From the NCBI RefSeq assembly GCF_026230105.1, contig NC_079480.1, positions 27,756,488 through 27,820,487 of the forward strand: DNA of 64,000 nucleotides, in the 5' to 3' direction. The stretch comes from Diorhabda sublineata. Taxonomy: Eukaryota > Arthropoda > Insecta > Coleoptera > Chrysomelidae. Below, one piece after another: positions 35,213 through 46,959 of this stretch. Every line of letters begins with the position of its first letter. Position 1 is the first letter of the stretch. The notes beneath the pieces are model-generated. The model was not told where the DNA came from. It worked only from the letters and a program-made list of their open reading frames with translations, and made no database searches. Position numbers and translations under genes: made by a program.

Positions 35213-35953
35213 CTAAGTCTGGCTATTAAATAACGAGAGTGGTTACGAAAAAGGGTTTTATTATAAAAATTATTCTACAGTCGAAAGCTCCCATCAATAT
35301 ACTCCCATCCCCTCGCCACACATCTTTCCATACGTTTTTTCCATTGATAGAAGCAGTGCTGGAAGTTTCTTTGGTGAATGCCGAATCAAATCGGGTCCCT
35401 TCCAAAGCAGATCTTTTTTTAATCTTTCAAGGAAATCTGTGCAGACTTGTGGACGCAAAAGCTTTTGCTCAGGAGTCAGATTTTTTGGCACCAGCTTCGC
35501 ACAGACTTTTGTCATGTGTAATTCCTCGTGTAAAATTTTTCTAACCGTTTCTTTATCGGCGTTTTCTGCCTCGACAATCATCCGGATGCTCATTCGACGA
35601 TCTGCACGCACAATTTGGTTAATTTTGATTTCAAAAACACGTGCACGAGATACGTAATTGTCCCCATAGGCATCTTACAACAATTTATAGCACTCGGAGT
35701 CGGAGTTTTTTTCAATTTAACGAGAAATTTGAGTTTGATACGCTGCTCCTGTTTTTCGTCACACATGGTTTTCGGTACGAGAAAAAAACACGTTCGTTTC
35801 AAACCGCTACTGCACAAATACTATAATAGTGACGGAAGCGTGTTTTGTAATGAACATATACAAGCTATCTAGATACGCATTACTCGTTTTTTACCCCACT
35901 CGTTTAGGGCGCCTTTTAAGCGCGCAGTCTCGTTATTTAATAGCCAGACCTTG
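35213..35953 (-). mobile_element. Mariner B, internal-deletion copy 2 with both ends
   Basis: Flanked by TA at 35211-35212 and 35954-35955. Terminal inverted repeats pair CTGGCTATTAAATAACGAGA with, at the right, TCTCGTTATTTAATAGCCAG. The minus strand encodes the transposase N-terminus across a frameshift (near 35640-35790: KTMCDEKQEQRIKLKFLVKL). The segment IVEAENADKETVRKILHEEL then leads into TKVCAKLVPKNLTPEQKLL at about 35400-35545, the classic mariner helix-turn-helix and linker. After FLERLKKDLL the frame jumps to a C-terminal DLIRHSPK / KTYGKMCGEGMGVY tail, so the whole catalytic core is deleted. At 741 bases it is about 60 percent of an intact mariner. Confidence 0.93.
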
Positions 35954-36058
35954 TATTTGAGTTTTCTCAATATTGTGTTATGAATTCTTGACGTGAGCTC
36001 AACCAACTATCGTGAAAAGTTATCAATGATAATGCTTGCTATAAAAATGACAAATATC

Positions 36059-36541
36059 TTGGGTTAAATTCAAATTAAGAAAATTGTGGAATAGAACTTT
36101 TGACAGTGTAATTACAAAAGGCTACACATACAACTTAAACGTCATTGAAAAAAAAATAGATAGTTACAGAAACTTCTCCGTGAAATCAATATTCAAACGA
36201 TATGATTTGATGCTTCAGCTGTAAGGTGATTTGCCTTTTCCAACGAGGCCAGTTACTTTGATACACCAGTTTCTCAAAAAATCAAATGATCTTGACGTTT
36301 TCATGATCAACAATCACACAGTCACCCACCAGTTCACAAAACAAACTTGATTAAGACACGTCCATGTGTTCAGCTCTTACAGTTCGCGGAAATATGTGCC
36401 TATAACCGCTTGGGTTAAATTCAAATTAAAAAAGGAATAGAACTTTTCACAGTGTAATTAAAAACGACTATACATATGAATCAAATGTCAATATCAAAGA
36501 AATAGTTACAGAAATGTTTCCGTTAAATTAATATTCAAATG
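36059..36541. repeat. Direct repeat pair, ~135-141 bases, 350 bases apart
   Basis: Segment 36059-36199 is repeated at 36409-36541 with about 80 percent identity by eye. Both start TTGGGTTAAATTCAAATTAA and share GGAATAGAACTTTT, CACAGTGTAATTA, ATAGTTACAGAAA and AATATTCAAA. The intervening 210 bases are not repeated. Confidence 0.8.
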
Positions 36542-37084
36542 GTAAGTCCATTGTTGTTGTCTTGTGTTTGACCAAGTACCAGGTAGGTACTACAACAAAG
36601 TATTATGATTGATGCTTGACGTTTTTTAATGAGAAAAATAACAGTTATTCTTCATACTAGTCAAAATCGATGTCACATATAAATATGCTTACACTTCCGT
36701 TCATTGAAATAACATACAAGCCTTGGGACAGATTTTTGCAATTTTTCAGCTGTGTGAATTTACTTGACACCGGTTGCCATGTTTACTAATATTAAGTTAT
36801 CAGGCATTCACAAAAATATTTTCATTACACCATGTTTATTAACACTTTCAATGCTGTCATCTTACGATTTGATAATAATGGCGGTTTTCTAAATTTCAGT
36901 TAACTGAGGAGGAATTATCTGGAATTTGTCAATGACATTAGGTAGGAACTCTGATTTACGTAGAAAACATATAAGTGTACGCTTTTTAAGTGAACAGAAA
37001 TATACATCTCATAAAGTAGATAAGATTTTTTCTTCTTTTCGCAAGATTCACTCGAAGATTCAATGCTAATTCAATTCGATACTC

Positions 37085-37545
37085 TTAGTATGAAATTGCG
37101 GACAGCTTCGATGAGTTTCTATTAGAAGTTCATAAGCAATTTCGACTGGAGCGCTATCTTAAATTAATGCAGCGTCAAATATGAGAGTGTTGAGCTTCAA
37201 CACTCTGAAAAAGAAATAATAAAATATATCACATCTGTCGATAGTCTGTTTATAAATATAAAGTATCTGTTGAATATAATTGTGAGTTAATAAATATTGA
37301 TGAAAGAGTTACATACCTGATTTAGAAAGCTGCATTAATTTAAGATGACGCTCTAGTCAAAATGGTACCACATGACTACATTTGATGCTCTAAGCCAGTT
37401 CCGAGCGTTAACTTGAAATTGTAATTTCATATTCGAAGCTACATTAATTTAAGATGGCGCTTCAGTCGAAATTAAACCACGTGACCTCATTTGACTCTCT
37501 TAGCCAGCCTAGAGCGACAACGTGAGATTGTACTATTATGAATTA
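37085..37545. repeat. Repeat cluster: two tandem 108-base units and an inverted copy
   Basis: The motif GCTGCATTAATTTAAGATGA (37329) recurs at 37437 as AGCTACATTAATTTAAGATGGC, with the following roughly 80 bases also alike (CCACATGACTACATTTGATG versus CCACGTGACCTCATTTGACT). The same motif appears inverted at 37138-37173. A stem of about 35 bases can form between 37138-37173 and either plus copy. Confidence 0.85.
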
Positions 37546-38039
37546 ATGAACAACTTCAAGTTGACAGTTTATTATTTGAGAGGAATTAAAATTATGTGTT
37601 TTTATGAGATCCAAATGGATAATAGTAATTTTTACATATCAAAGCTAACAACAAAACTGCTACTGCAGTTTAGAAACCGTGCTTATGGCTTTTTTTAACG
37701 GAAAATCTGCCAAATGAAGGTCTCCATCAAGCTCTTTTTATGAATATTTCATACTGAAGTTCACCATATTCATAAAGAAAAACATAGATACTTCCAAATA
37801 TCGTATACTTTCTAATTAGAAAATAAATTGTTTTTTGTTGCTAAAACATAAAATAAAAGTATATTTTCTCTATTTGTAGTAAGTAAATGATTCATGCAGG
37901 ATGGAACTATAGTTAATGAAATATTTCGATTATTTTAATGACGGTATAAACGCTACCAACTGAAAAATATGGCCTGTAACCAAACATACAATATACAGTT
38001 ACTTTGAAAAATATTTTATTTCTAGATGATATATTGAAA
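37546..38039. other. No gene recognised
   Basis: AT-rich spacer, nothing supported. Confidence 0.4.
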
Positions 38040-38260
38040 ATAGATTCATATAAATTTCAAATTCGTGTAAGCCAATCTCCAGGAACTATGGAGTGGACAG
38101 AATGGGTATAATACTTTGATGTTGCCACCATATCACCCCGATTTTCAACACATTGAACTTGTTTGAGCTGCAAATAAAGAAACTATCTACCACTTTGTCT
38201 CTAGAGACTAATATCTGGAGGCGCTAACTCAACAACATTTATCACAAAGAACTAAATAAA
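38040..38260 (+). mobile_element. IS630/Tc1-type DDE transposase fragment
   Basis: A plus frame reads GVDRMGIILRLPPYHPDFNP followed by IELVWAANK at about 38090-38175. The LRLPPYHPDLNPIE-x-x-W motif carries the last catalytic acidic residue region of the IS630/DDE3-type transposases of eukaryotes (a Tc1/mariner relative). After a stop or frameshift, EALTQQHLSQRT may be the usual downstream helix. Nothing earlier in the protein is readable. Confidence 0.72.
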
Positions 38261-38934
38261 GGAAGCGATGCTGAATATATCCACGGTGTCAGAGATATTA
38301 TGCGCCCCCAGTAGGACCACTGATAAAAAAATTTCATCAACGATTATCATAAAAATTGATTTTTTTCTTCCAATCTCTTCCATACAAATAGCTTGTTATC
38401 TATTCAACGATCTGATCTAATAAAAATAAATGACTATTTTCCTTATATACATTGAAAAACAGAGCTGCTATAATGCTGTAGTTTCCGAATGCTTCTAAAA
38501 TTACATAAAGTTTCATTTACATAGAAAGTAGCTGCAAGTGTTTCTACTTATTCAAATAATCTAATGAATATTTAAAGAAATATCAACTAGGTTTGTATAT
38601 ATAAACTTCTTCTGTTTGTGATATACTTTTAAATTGGAAATCGATCGTTGAAGTTAAATAAAGCTCACTGAGAATTACTTTTGAAAACAATGAAATTGGC
38701 ATACTTTTATATGTACGATTGAGAGCATTTCTAATCAAATACTACTTTTCACTAAAATACTTGTATTTTCATAATCGCAGAATTTTGTTACGCACGAGCA
38801 CAAGTATCACAGAAATAAGAATTTTTTACTTTTTACACGAATTTGAATGTTTTTATGAAGTTCTGTCAACTTATTTCACGATATTTTATGACTGCGTAAA
38901 TATAATGGCAAATATCAAGTTACAGAAGAGAAAA
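38261..38934. other. No gene recognised
   Basis: AT-rich. The plus-strand frames at 38719-39200 are shadows or chance. Confidence 0.4.
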
Positions 38935-39910
38935 TGATATATTTCAATGTCAAAATATTTTATTACTCAACATATTCTCCTCTTAATTGGATACATTTAT
39001 TACAGCGATCCTGCAACGTCTCTAGACTTTTCCAAAAAAAAATGTTTCCTCTTGCTCTGCAAACCAGACCTCCACAGCTTTTATTACCTCCTCGTTGGAA
39101 GAAAATTTACGACCTTTTAAACAAAACACCTTTGGATAGCTTTCCGCGTCTCTTCTCTTTAATTTTTTCCCATAGAGTGGTCAGTAATATCAAAAACTAA
39201 TCTCCAGTTATTGTTCTACCCTTATAAAAAAAATCAAACGTGATTACTCCATGGCAATCCCAGAAACTGAGGCAAGAACTTTTCCAGCAGATTTTTGGAC
39301 ACAAAGGCTTCTCAGGTGAAGAATCAGAGTGTCGCCACTCCACGGATTTTTGCATTGGTTCTGGATCGTAGAAATGTACCCAAGTCTCATCCATAGTAAC
39401 AATTCGGCTTAAGAAGTCTACGTAGTTTCCAAATCGAGTACAGATCGAACGCGATGCTTCTACCCTTGCACGCTTTTGATCAATATTCACACATTTGGGG
39501 ATCCATTTTGCAGCAATTCTTCTCTTGTCCTAATTGACGTGAACTATATGATGAACGCGTTCGTATGAAATATTCAGTGCTTCAGATATCCGTGTTAGCC
39601 CAATTCGGCGGTCTGATAAAATCATGACATGAACTTCATCGATATTTTCGCCAATTGATCACCAAGGATCTTGAGCATATCTTCGTAAATCTGCTTACCT
39701 CTTAACCCTTTTAAATATAGGTACTTGATGATGGCTAGATACTCCAATTTTTCGATTTCCACAATTTTGGTGGACATTTTTTTTTCTTTTAATTTATTGC
39801 GTAAATCTCGTTTACTTTTTTGACGTCAAACTTTACACTGACACTCCTAATAATTTATTGTTCGTTGCTATGGTAACGCAATATTTTGTTTATGCATGGA
39901 ACTGATCTAG
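38935..39910 (-). mobile_element. Mariner C transposase pseudogene
   Basis: Minus strand. The N-terminal part from about 39770 leftward is decayed but shows the KYLKGLRGKQIYEDMLK-like and A-E-Y-SYERVH segments. At 39197-39490 a clean frame encodes NIDQKRARVEASRSIC, then IVTMDETWVHFYDPEP with the first catalytic Asp, EWRHSDSSPEKPLCP, a CWKSSCL segment and FWDCHGVITFDFFYKGRTIT. The second catalytic Asp region has been lost near 39170-39190. LFKRS-type text then leads to KFSSNEEVIKAVEVW at 39070-39115 and a C-terminal QDRCNK-like segment at 39000. The 5' untranslated part to 39910 is shared with 27445-27660. Deletion of the second Asp and frameshifts make it inactive. Confidence 0.9.
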
Positions 39911-41969
39911 GCAAACTGGATATCAATACATCCTCGTATTCTCGTTATGCTGCCCAATGGAATCATGCGACTTGAAATCATTCTACAGAACAGACGCGAT
40001 TCTCATCACTTAACTCATCATATAAAACTTGTGCACAACTCTTCTCCAGTATGAAGTTTGACACTTCCCATGAAACTACATAAATATGACAATTGTCATC
40101 TATCTTCTTTTCAGCCGCTGATCGAATTCACTATCGGGCTTGCTTGCATCCACAGTTCAGGTCGTCCACCGTAGCCTGTGCCTATTCTCTACATCTATTT
40201 CTTCTGGAAATTTCATCTTCATTCCAATTCAAGAAATCGTAATTTTGATAGTTATCCTGCTGACTTTATCACCTGGTACTACTATTCCTTGGATATTTTA
40301 TTTTTATGGCTGTTGCTCATTCTAGGAATATCGTTGCCTCGTGCAAATAAAACACCGTTTCTGCGTTATTCGTCGTAGTTCTTTCCTAGAACGCTCACGT
40401 ACATTACCTTTATCGTCAACATTGTTTAGAAGAATTTCGTCTACTACCCAAATGCCAAGTCACCTCTAAATCGTACATAGCACTAACGTTGAATATATCT
40501 TGTATAGGATACACTTTGAGACCCGCTCTTATTGCGACAGTTCTTTTCCTTATCCTCAATGGTACTCTCGATTTCGAACCCTATTTCTCTTAGCTCATCA
40601 TCAATAATTCACTTGGGTCTTTATTGTGCATATCTGCTTCTTTTTAAAATCAATTATAGGACTAACACAAGTATGTAATAAGCTGCGGTTCAAGTATTTT
40701 GTTTTAGAAATCCAGTATTAAGAGAAATTAAGGGGTGAAGCTTCAACGCTTGTTGTTTTTATACAATTCTGATTATGAAATAAGTTCTATGTTTTTTCAT
40801 CTGTTCGTGTTCTGCAATTGTAGTTTCTCCAAGATCTCAAAATAATCTAATTCTCTTAGTATAATTTTGGGATCTTGGCTGAGTAATCATTTAGTGGAAG
40901 GCCAAGTTAAAAAGGAAAAAAATATAATTGTTTTCTTTTTGAAAAAGAAAATATATTTCTTGTCCTGTTATATTACTTTGTAGCTGATCAATAAATTTCT
41001 GATAAATATTTGTTCTAAAACATCATCGCTACCAATTGAAATAAATTTGTTTGATAATAACTTAACAATGAATTTTGGAAGATACGCTTAATATGGATAA
41101 TAAAACGATATTTATTACGTGCCATATATCTAGAAAATGATAAAAACGTCATTCTGGGAGCATCTATCAAACGTTTTGCCAATGAACCTTTCAAAGAATA
41201 ACGATTCACAGCATCTACTGAAAGGAGTATTGAATCAAGTTTTAAAATGTCTCTCACAAAAGACAACTTTAGGGTTAAAATTTTGAGAAGCTTTGGTGAA
41301 AATGTTCATGCACATTTTGAGCGACATACACAAAGAAAATTATTCCAGACGAATACACTCAATATGAAATTTAGTGGAACGTACGGTGAGAATATTTTGT
41401 ACAATTTTAATAAAATCGTGAATATTGAAAATACAGAGCCTATAAGGTGGTCAGTAATCAGAAACTGAACTATACAATAACTGCAAGATATTAACAATAT
41501 TTTTTGTGGTAACGGAATGGAGTCACAAAAGATGAAACTATGTTTTTTGTACACGTGATGAGTATAATAAGCAAGAAGAATGCTTTTTAAGTTCAGGTAG
41601 TGCCTGCCGTGTGGAGATGCCTGTGGATATTTATCTGGTACTTCTGTAGGTTGTAGTGCTCGGGAAAGGCCTTGGTAGCTGGTCTTCCAGTTCTTCAAAG
41701 AAATGGGTCCCGTTTTTGATATATATGATAATAATAAATGCTGGACAATCATTAATGTTGTAATGTTTACCTAGAGTGAGCTCTCAAATCAATCTAATTT
41801 TCAAAAATAATAAAAATGTAAACTAGCTTAAAACTGCTTCAACATTGATTTTCCTCTCACAAATTTTTGTCTATAGGATCTATTTTTGACTTATTGTCAG
41901 CCTTACTTCACGTGCCCCCATGACTCTTTCATATCAATTTTTGTGCTAATAAAATAAGAATGGTTACAT
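39911..41969. other. No gene called; several unrecognised frames
   Basis: No family was recognised. The minus strand around 40450-40560 reads VYPIQDIFNVSAMYDLEVTW, then HLGSRRNSSK, which is protein-like but unplaced. A 148-residue minus frame at 41306-41752 is rich in Leu, Ile, Phe and Tyr and shows no domain. A GC-richer piece at 41590-41700 is unassigned. Confidence 0.35.
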
Positions 41970-42720
41970 TAGTTTTGAGATAATAAATATTTATTGCTTT
42001 TCAAAATCTTCTCTATTAAGATCAATACATTTTTGCTTGCATTTGAAACAATTGTCGAAGCATTTTTTCCATTCCGATTCAGTTACCTCCAAAAAATGTG
42101 CTTTGGATGCATCGACCGCTTCATCAGCTGTAGAGAAACGTTGAACTTGCAATTTATTTTTGATCTGCCGGGTTCATATGCATAGATAAATGATCCGTTG
42201 CCTGTGATGATCTTATAGACCGCGTTTGAATTTTTGCAGTTTTCTCTGCACCAATCGACACAAGTTTATTTTGAGCGATTGTCAAATTATGCGGTATTCA
42301 ACGCGAATAAATCTTTATGACAGCAAAATGATTACACAATATTGAATATATGTAAGTAAAACGAATGCCCAATTATGTCTCAATCTCACAGTATGTCACA
42401 TGACGATTTTTCAATATCAGTTTACGCAGAGCATTAATGTTTTCTGGTACACCAGCCGATTCTGGAAGATCTTCATAGATTTCTTCTTGTAGCGAAGTGC
42501 CACCACGATTGAATTCAGAAATCCAGCAAAATATGGTGGCTCAAAATAATACTTCTTTACCAGAAGTCGAAGTGAATTGATCGATACACTGCTGTTTGTC
42601 TAATCCATGTCGAAAGTACACACGTTCTGAGTACGTAATCTATCAAAAATATCAAACTTTATGATGGCAATCTCAGATTTGAGATATTCACATAAATGTT
42701 GCCAAGTCTCAAACCTAACA
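41970..42720 (-). mobile_element. Mariner A, minus-strand internally deleted copy
   Basis: Complement of mariner A. The C-terminal coding part lies at 41990-42180 (CIDLNRED, FFGGN / AEESEWKK-type and KAVDASKAHFL). After deletion of the catalytic centre, the text resumes at about 42200 with NSNAVYKIITGNGSFIYAY (the ESWIY block). Then follow KLVSIGAEKTAK-like, a VCQKNINALRKLI segment near 42430-42460 and the N-terminal QQCIDQFTSTSGK segment near 42560. The 5' leader 42640-42715 matches 22360-22450 (AGACTTGGCAACATTTATGT-like versus TTTTGGCAACAGTAATATGA). Frameshifts are frequent. Confidence 0.85.
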
Positions 42721-42869
42721 ATAACTAGCTATTCACATATATCCTCCAATTAAAAATTTTTTCTTCTCATTAGGACTATATGAATTCCTGATAAAACTGT
42801 TGGAGGAAACATAGGGATTCTGCCAGCATAACAGTTCATATTCAAGAAGCAACAAATAACAGAAGATAA

Positions 42870-43400
42870 CAGAATACGCTTCACAAGGATTCAATTAGAA
42901 CCTATAACCAGGACTATCTTGTTGGACATTAGCAAAACCTTCAACCGTGTATGGCACGAAAAATTGATCCTTGAGTCCTTACGAAGCTACTGCGCAAATC
43001 AACGGAGAACAGAAGATTCCTTATCAAGGTTAAGAAGTCTAGATATGAATTAGTTTGTATGAAGTACTAAAAGGAGAGTTTAACGAACCAAGGAGTTCAA
43101 GGATCGTAACGAATATCTAGTGGAGAATATGAGAAATGTAGAAGGATTACTACAAAGAATCATCGGAAGACGAACCAAGCTGATACTTGAAATCAATATC
43201 CACCTGATTGAGGCTATCCTCATATCTGTACGACAGAAAGATATACTGTCAATAGCTTTCTAAAGAATATCTAACATCAGCTGAACATCACCCTGAGAGA
43301 AGCTCTTGGACATAGTAGACCTGCCGAGGATTGGACCAAAAAAATTGAAGAGCTACAAGTAACACTGATAGGAGAAGATTATAAGAACTAAGGACAAACT
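42870..43400 (+). mobile_element. Non-LTR retrotransposon RT fragment (Jockey-like)
   Basis: The plus frame at 42895-43000 reads TRTILLDISKTFNRVWHEKL, then ILESLRSYCANQRRTE. This is the palm block D-I-x-K-A-F-D-x-V-W-H-x-x-L-I with the catalytic Asp. Further right, TLREALGHSRPAEDWTKKIE near 43295-43350 may be a C-terminal part. The intervening polymerase box is not visible, so the copy carries an internal deletion as well as frameshifts. Confidence 0.75.
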
Positions 43401-44769
43401 CTTACATCTAGAGGTACAAAAAGAAATTTAGATGACCTGCTGAGTCATCGAATAAAAATTATCTCTCTAGCAAATTGATCAACTCTTCAGGATCGTTATT
43501 AGTCGTAATCAATCGGATGAGAAAACGCACACTCAACAAAAGCATTGTGAAGAAGTGAAGTGCTTGGCACAATCCTGAATGGAAGAATAAGATTATGTAT
43601 TTTGCATTAATGTAGAAAGAAGCAGCTAAAACAATGTTCTTGGATGGGCTCATTTTGGTAGGGGAAGCTTTGGTCCTAAATCCCCTCAAAATCATTATGT
43701 TATAAATACTCAAATTATATTGAGTTTCAATTACTGTTTTGTTCATATCATGTATTCTGTTTTTATTTCCTTGTCCCTCATTGATTCAACTGCCTTCTTA
43801 TCCTCCTTTTTACCTCATGATCCATTATATTGCCAAATCAAATTGATGATAACCCCATTTTCATTTATTTTGTATATTGACAACGGCAACCTTTTTCATA
43901 TAAAATTGAAAATAACGTTGAACGTCGATGGTGATGGATACCTGCCTCTGTAGCATTACACTCTTCATCCAATAATTTGCTCGATTGAGATGAATTATTG
44001 ATTTATTTGTCAGGAGTGGAACATAGTTTTTCAAATATGTGCAATCTTATAACATATTAATCGACTAACATCCTGTTCAAATACGTACTTCAAATCTCTA
44101 CAATATCAGCTGGACATTATATATGCAAGTTCAGCATTATGTTAAAGTGTTTCAAAAAATATTGGATACATGTGAGCAGATATATTCCAGTTATTTCAAT
44201 AGACAACGGATATATATTTTATTATAATCCCATATCCTGGCCGAAAACTGAGCAAAAGCGGGTAAACAGGAATAAATTCACTATGTTATGCATTTTATCA
44301 GTTCCAAAATGGAAATCTCATATTCCTTCAAAATTTTCTAATATAAAATGAAAAACATCACTCATTGAATCCATTTGAGATAACAATAGTCATGGTATAT
44401 GTGGAAACAGCGATAGAATAAGAGAAACAATATCCACTTTTGGGAAAATATTTTTAATATTCTGCCTTTATATCAGCTTCCCATGTCGTTAAAAGACACA
44501 TGAATATCATATATACGAAATATTGAAAAGTCAAGTATCAGAAATCTGCAAGAATTTTAAAGATGGTATTTAGTCGAGCTGCTCTCAAAACTGTAGATTC
44601 ATTCCTGAAATCGGTGAAGGAGTGATTAGATGGAAGGTATTGCAAAATTATGTAATAGAAGTTTTTATTTGTTGCACAAACATTTGTGAGTCAAATAAAT
44701 ATATACATACGATTTGTCCAGAAAATATTTTGTAAATATTGACTGCACATTCATGAGAATAGATTTATA
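43401..44769. other. No gene recognised
   Basis: AT-rich. The segment at about 44577-44612 (ACTGTAGATTCATTCCTGAAAT) recurs at 46472-46505 in slightly changed form, so it may be part of a dispersed repeat. Confidence 0.4.
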
Positions 44770-45780
44770 AGAAGATGGTCCCAGAAGTATCTAGCCCAAC
44801 GAAGAAGACATAAAAATTTTATAAAAAATATGTTCACTTCTCAACGTGATCTTCTCTTGGTTCCATACACCATACCCGTTTTATAATAGTAATCGTCAAG
44901 CTCCTCGAAATAGCCATTAGCTACCAACATCACCTCATCATTGTTGGAAAAAATTTGACCGCCGAGCCAGTTTTTCAAGCCTGGGAACATAAAATAATCC
45001 AAAAGGGCTGAATTTGGCGAATAGCTGGGAAGAAGTAGCTATTCAAACTTCAACTCATTAATTTTGGCCATTGCAATAACGGATGTGTGAACTGGTGCAT
45101 AGACTTGATAAAATAACACTTTCTTCTTAGCCAAATACGTCCGCTTTCACTTGATTTAGTCGCTCAAACGTTGGAATAAGTTCGCATAATACTCACCGTT
45201 GATAATTTTTCTTCTTTCCAGATAATCGATGAAAATTATTCCACGCGCATCTCAAAAAACCGTTGACATAACCTGGAACGGTATTTGCCTTCTTTGGAGT
45301 CGGTTCTACATTTTCAGTCCATTGTTTTGATTGTTTTTGGTTTCGAATGTGAAATGATGGACCGACGTTTCATGGAACGTTGCAAAAATTCTGCTTTATT
45401 TCTATCGAACATTGCCAAACACTCAATGTAAACTTCTTTAAAACCCCATTTTTGTTCACTTTGTGCCACCGGGACCAATCTTGGGCGTGTCCAAATTAAT
45501 ATGCGATGTACCGAACTTTCATCTAGTATCGATTTATGGATTTTCTTCAACATTTCTGGAATCGTCACCTCATTTGGTCGATCACTGCGATACTAGTCTT
45601 CCCAGGTCGTTTAAATTCTGCTGAAGCATTTCACTGTTAATAATGAAGAAGCAATCTCACTCAGCGTAAATTTTGATTCCACGTTTATATTGGTTGGGCT
45701 GTGACCTTCAAATTAGCAACTATCAATTTTTTCCATGTATACAAATCACTGAAAACGTTCACCACTGATGGCTGCCAATC
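44770..45780 (-). mobile_element. Mariner D transposase pseudogene, copy 2
   Basis: Complement of the family at 30010. Read leftward from about 45575: TIPEMLKKIHKSILDE, then a shortened helix-turn-helix (SSVHRILIWTRPRLVPVAQ) and ECLAMFDRNKAEFLQR at about 45390-45425, which leads to the first catalytic Asp region. The FWDARGIIFIDYLE-like block is near 45215-45260. VLFYQVYAPVHTSVIAMAKI is at about 45060-45125, where the QDNAPVHTS Asp has become QVYAPVHTS. The YSPNSALLDYFMFPGLK-type block is near 44975-45030, then FSNNDEVMLVANGYFEELDD near 44895-44955. The left end CCAGAAGTATCTAGC matches the terminus near 30890. Loss of the second Asp and frameshifts make it inactive. Confidence 0.9.
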
Positions 45781-46410
45781 AAATACTAAACAGCTGATGA
45801 CGTGGTCATATTTGCAGAAGATGAAGGAACCATAATTTTGATTTGTACTACCTAATAATTAAAAAATACAGTATGAACATGAAGAAATAAGACCCAAGAC
45901 CCAAAATAGAACAATTCAAATACCTTGACTGAATGGTAGCAAAGGTTGGAGAATGAGAGAAAGAAATGACAGAAAAAAAACGAAGGAAAACCAATTAATG
46001 CGATAAAAACATTTTTATAAGGAACAATGAAGTACATGAGGAAATATCAAGAGTAGTTATACCCATACTAACATCTGGTTCCAAAACATAAACAACCGAA
46101 AGAGAAGAAAAATAATAGAAAAAACGGAAACGAGATTCCCACAGAAAATTGAGTATACGGCTAGATGTGGAACAATACGTTGAAAAAAATCAATTAAAAT
46201 GGTTCGAAAATGTGAAGAGGATGAGCGAGGAGAAGAACAAAATAAAAAATAGTAGATAGAACAATAAGACCAAAAAATAGAAGAAGACCCAGATGGACGC
46301 TATCCACAAACCGACTGAGAATAGAGGAAAGAATTTTAGAAAACAGGTTTTAACGAGATTTCAACCACATGTCTTACACCTGTAAGGGTAGATATACATA
46401 AGGAGTAAGT
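45781..46410 (+). mobile_element. Non-LTR retrotransposon RT C-terminal half
   Basis: Immediately after the mariner D copy, the plus strand reads ADDVVIFAEDEGTI (active-site box missing only its first Tyr) at 45790-45835. Next come a K-x-x-x-E-Q-F-KYLD segment, then KNIFIRNNEVHEEISRVVIP and ILTSGSKT at 45995-46080, the Y-K-T-x-x-x-P-x-L-T-Y-G-S-E-T block. The C-terminus follows with NQLKWFENVKRMSEEKNK near 46190-46235 and TIRPKNRRRPRWTLSTNRLR at 46262-46320. This is a typical C-terminal RT plus linker of insect non-LTR elements, with a few frameshifts. The abrupt start at YADD suggests it was cut off at or near the mariner insertion. Confidence 0.87.
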
Positions 46411-46689
46411 GCCTAACATATGTTAAGTTACAGTAGTATGCAAGCATTTTGATGAGTTTATTCGAATTACTCTTAAAACTGCAGATTCATCCCTGAGATC
46501 GTTGATGGAATTATTTTCTATACATTCAAATAGTTTTCCTTAGTTGTATCCTCAACTCTTCCATCTTTAGTTGATTTTAAGCCTGAGTATTCAAACCTTT
46601 TGATTCCAGCTTTGTTTCACTTGAATATATTCCATGTACTGCACCAGAGGAGATATGCTGAATGTAGCAACTTAAGTTAAAACAATCTA

Positions 46690-46860
46690 CGAATACTAAC
46701 AGAAGTCCTATAGGGGCACTGCCGCCTCAATAAACACCTGGAGACGCTAGACTTCGCAGATAATGTGGCGTGTAGAGGAGACGAAGACCTGTGGCAACTA
46801 CAACTATCCCACATTCTGAACTTTTTAAGAGAAGTAAGATTAACACATTAGCTGTAAACA
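46690..46860 (+). mobile_element. Non-LTR retrotransposon extreme C-terminal fragment
   Basis: The plus strand reads GHCRLNKHLETLDFADNVAC, then RGDEDLWQLQLSHILNFLRE. It matches the tail of Jockey/R1/LOA-type elements, which reads T-G-H-x-x-L-N-x-H-L-x-x-L-G-x-x-D-x-x-x-C-R-x-C with later H-I-L. Here the second Cys of C-R-x-C is lost. It is a short orphan piece between two other RT remnants. Confidence 0.65.
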
Positions 46861-46959
46861 TCGGGTTCCCCAGTATCGCAGCAAGAAAGGGGAACACGAT
46901 GGATCGTAGTGCATATAATACCCCAATATCCGCATACACACATGTAGTTTTTCATAGTT

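Noticed and set aside
41306..41752. 148-residue minus-strand open frame, the longest in the window
   Set aside because: Composition is that of translated AT-rich DNA, no domain or splice context is visible, and no neighbouring exon supports it.
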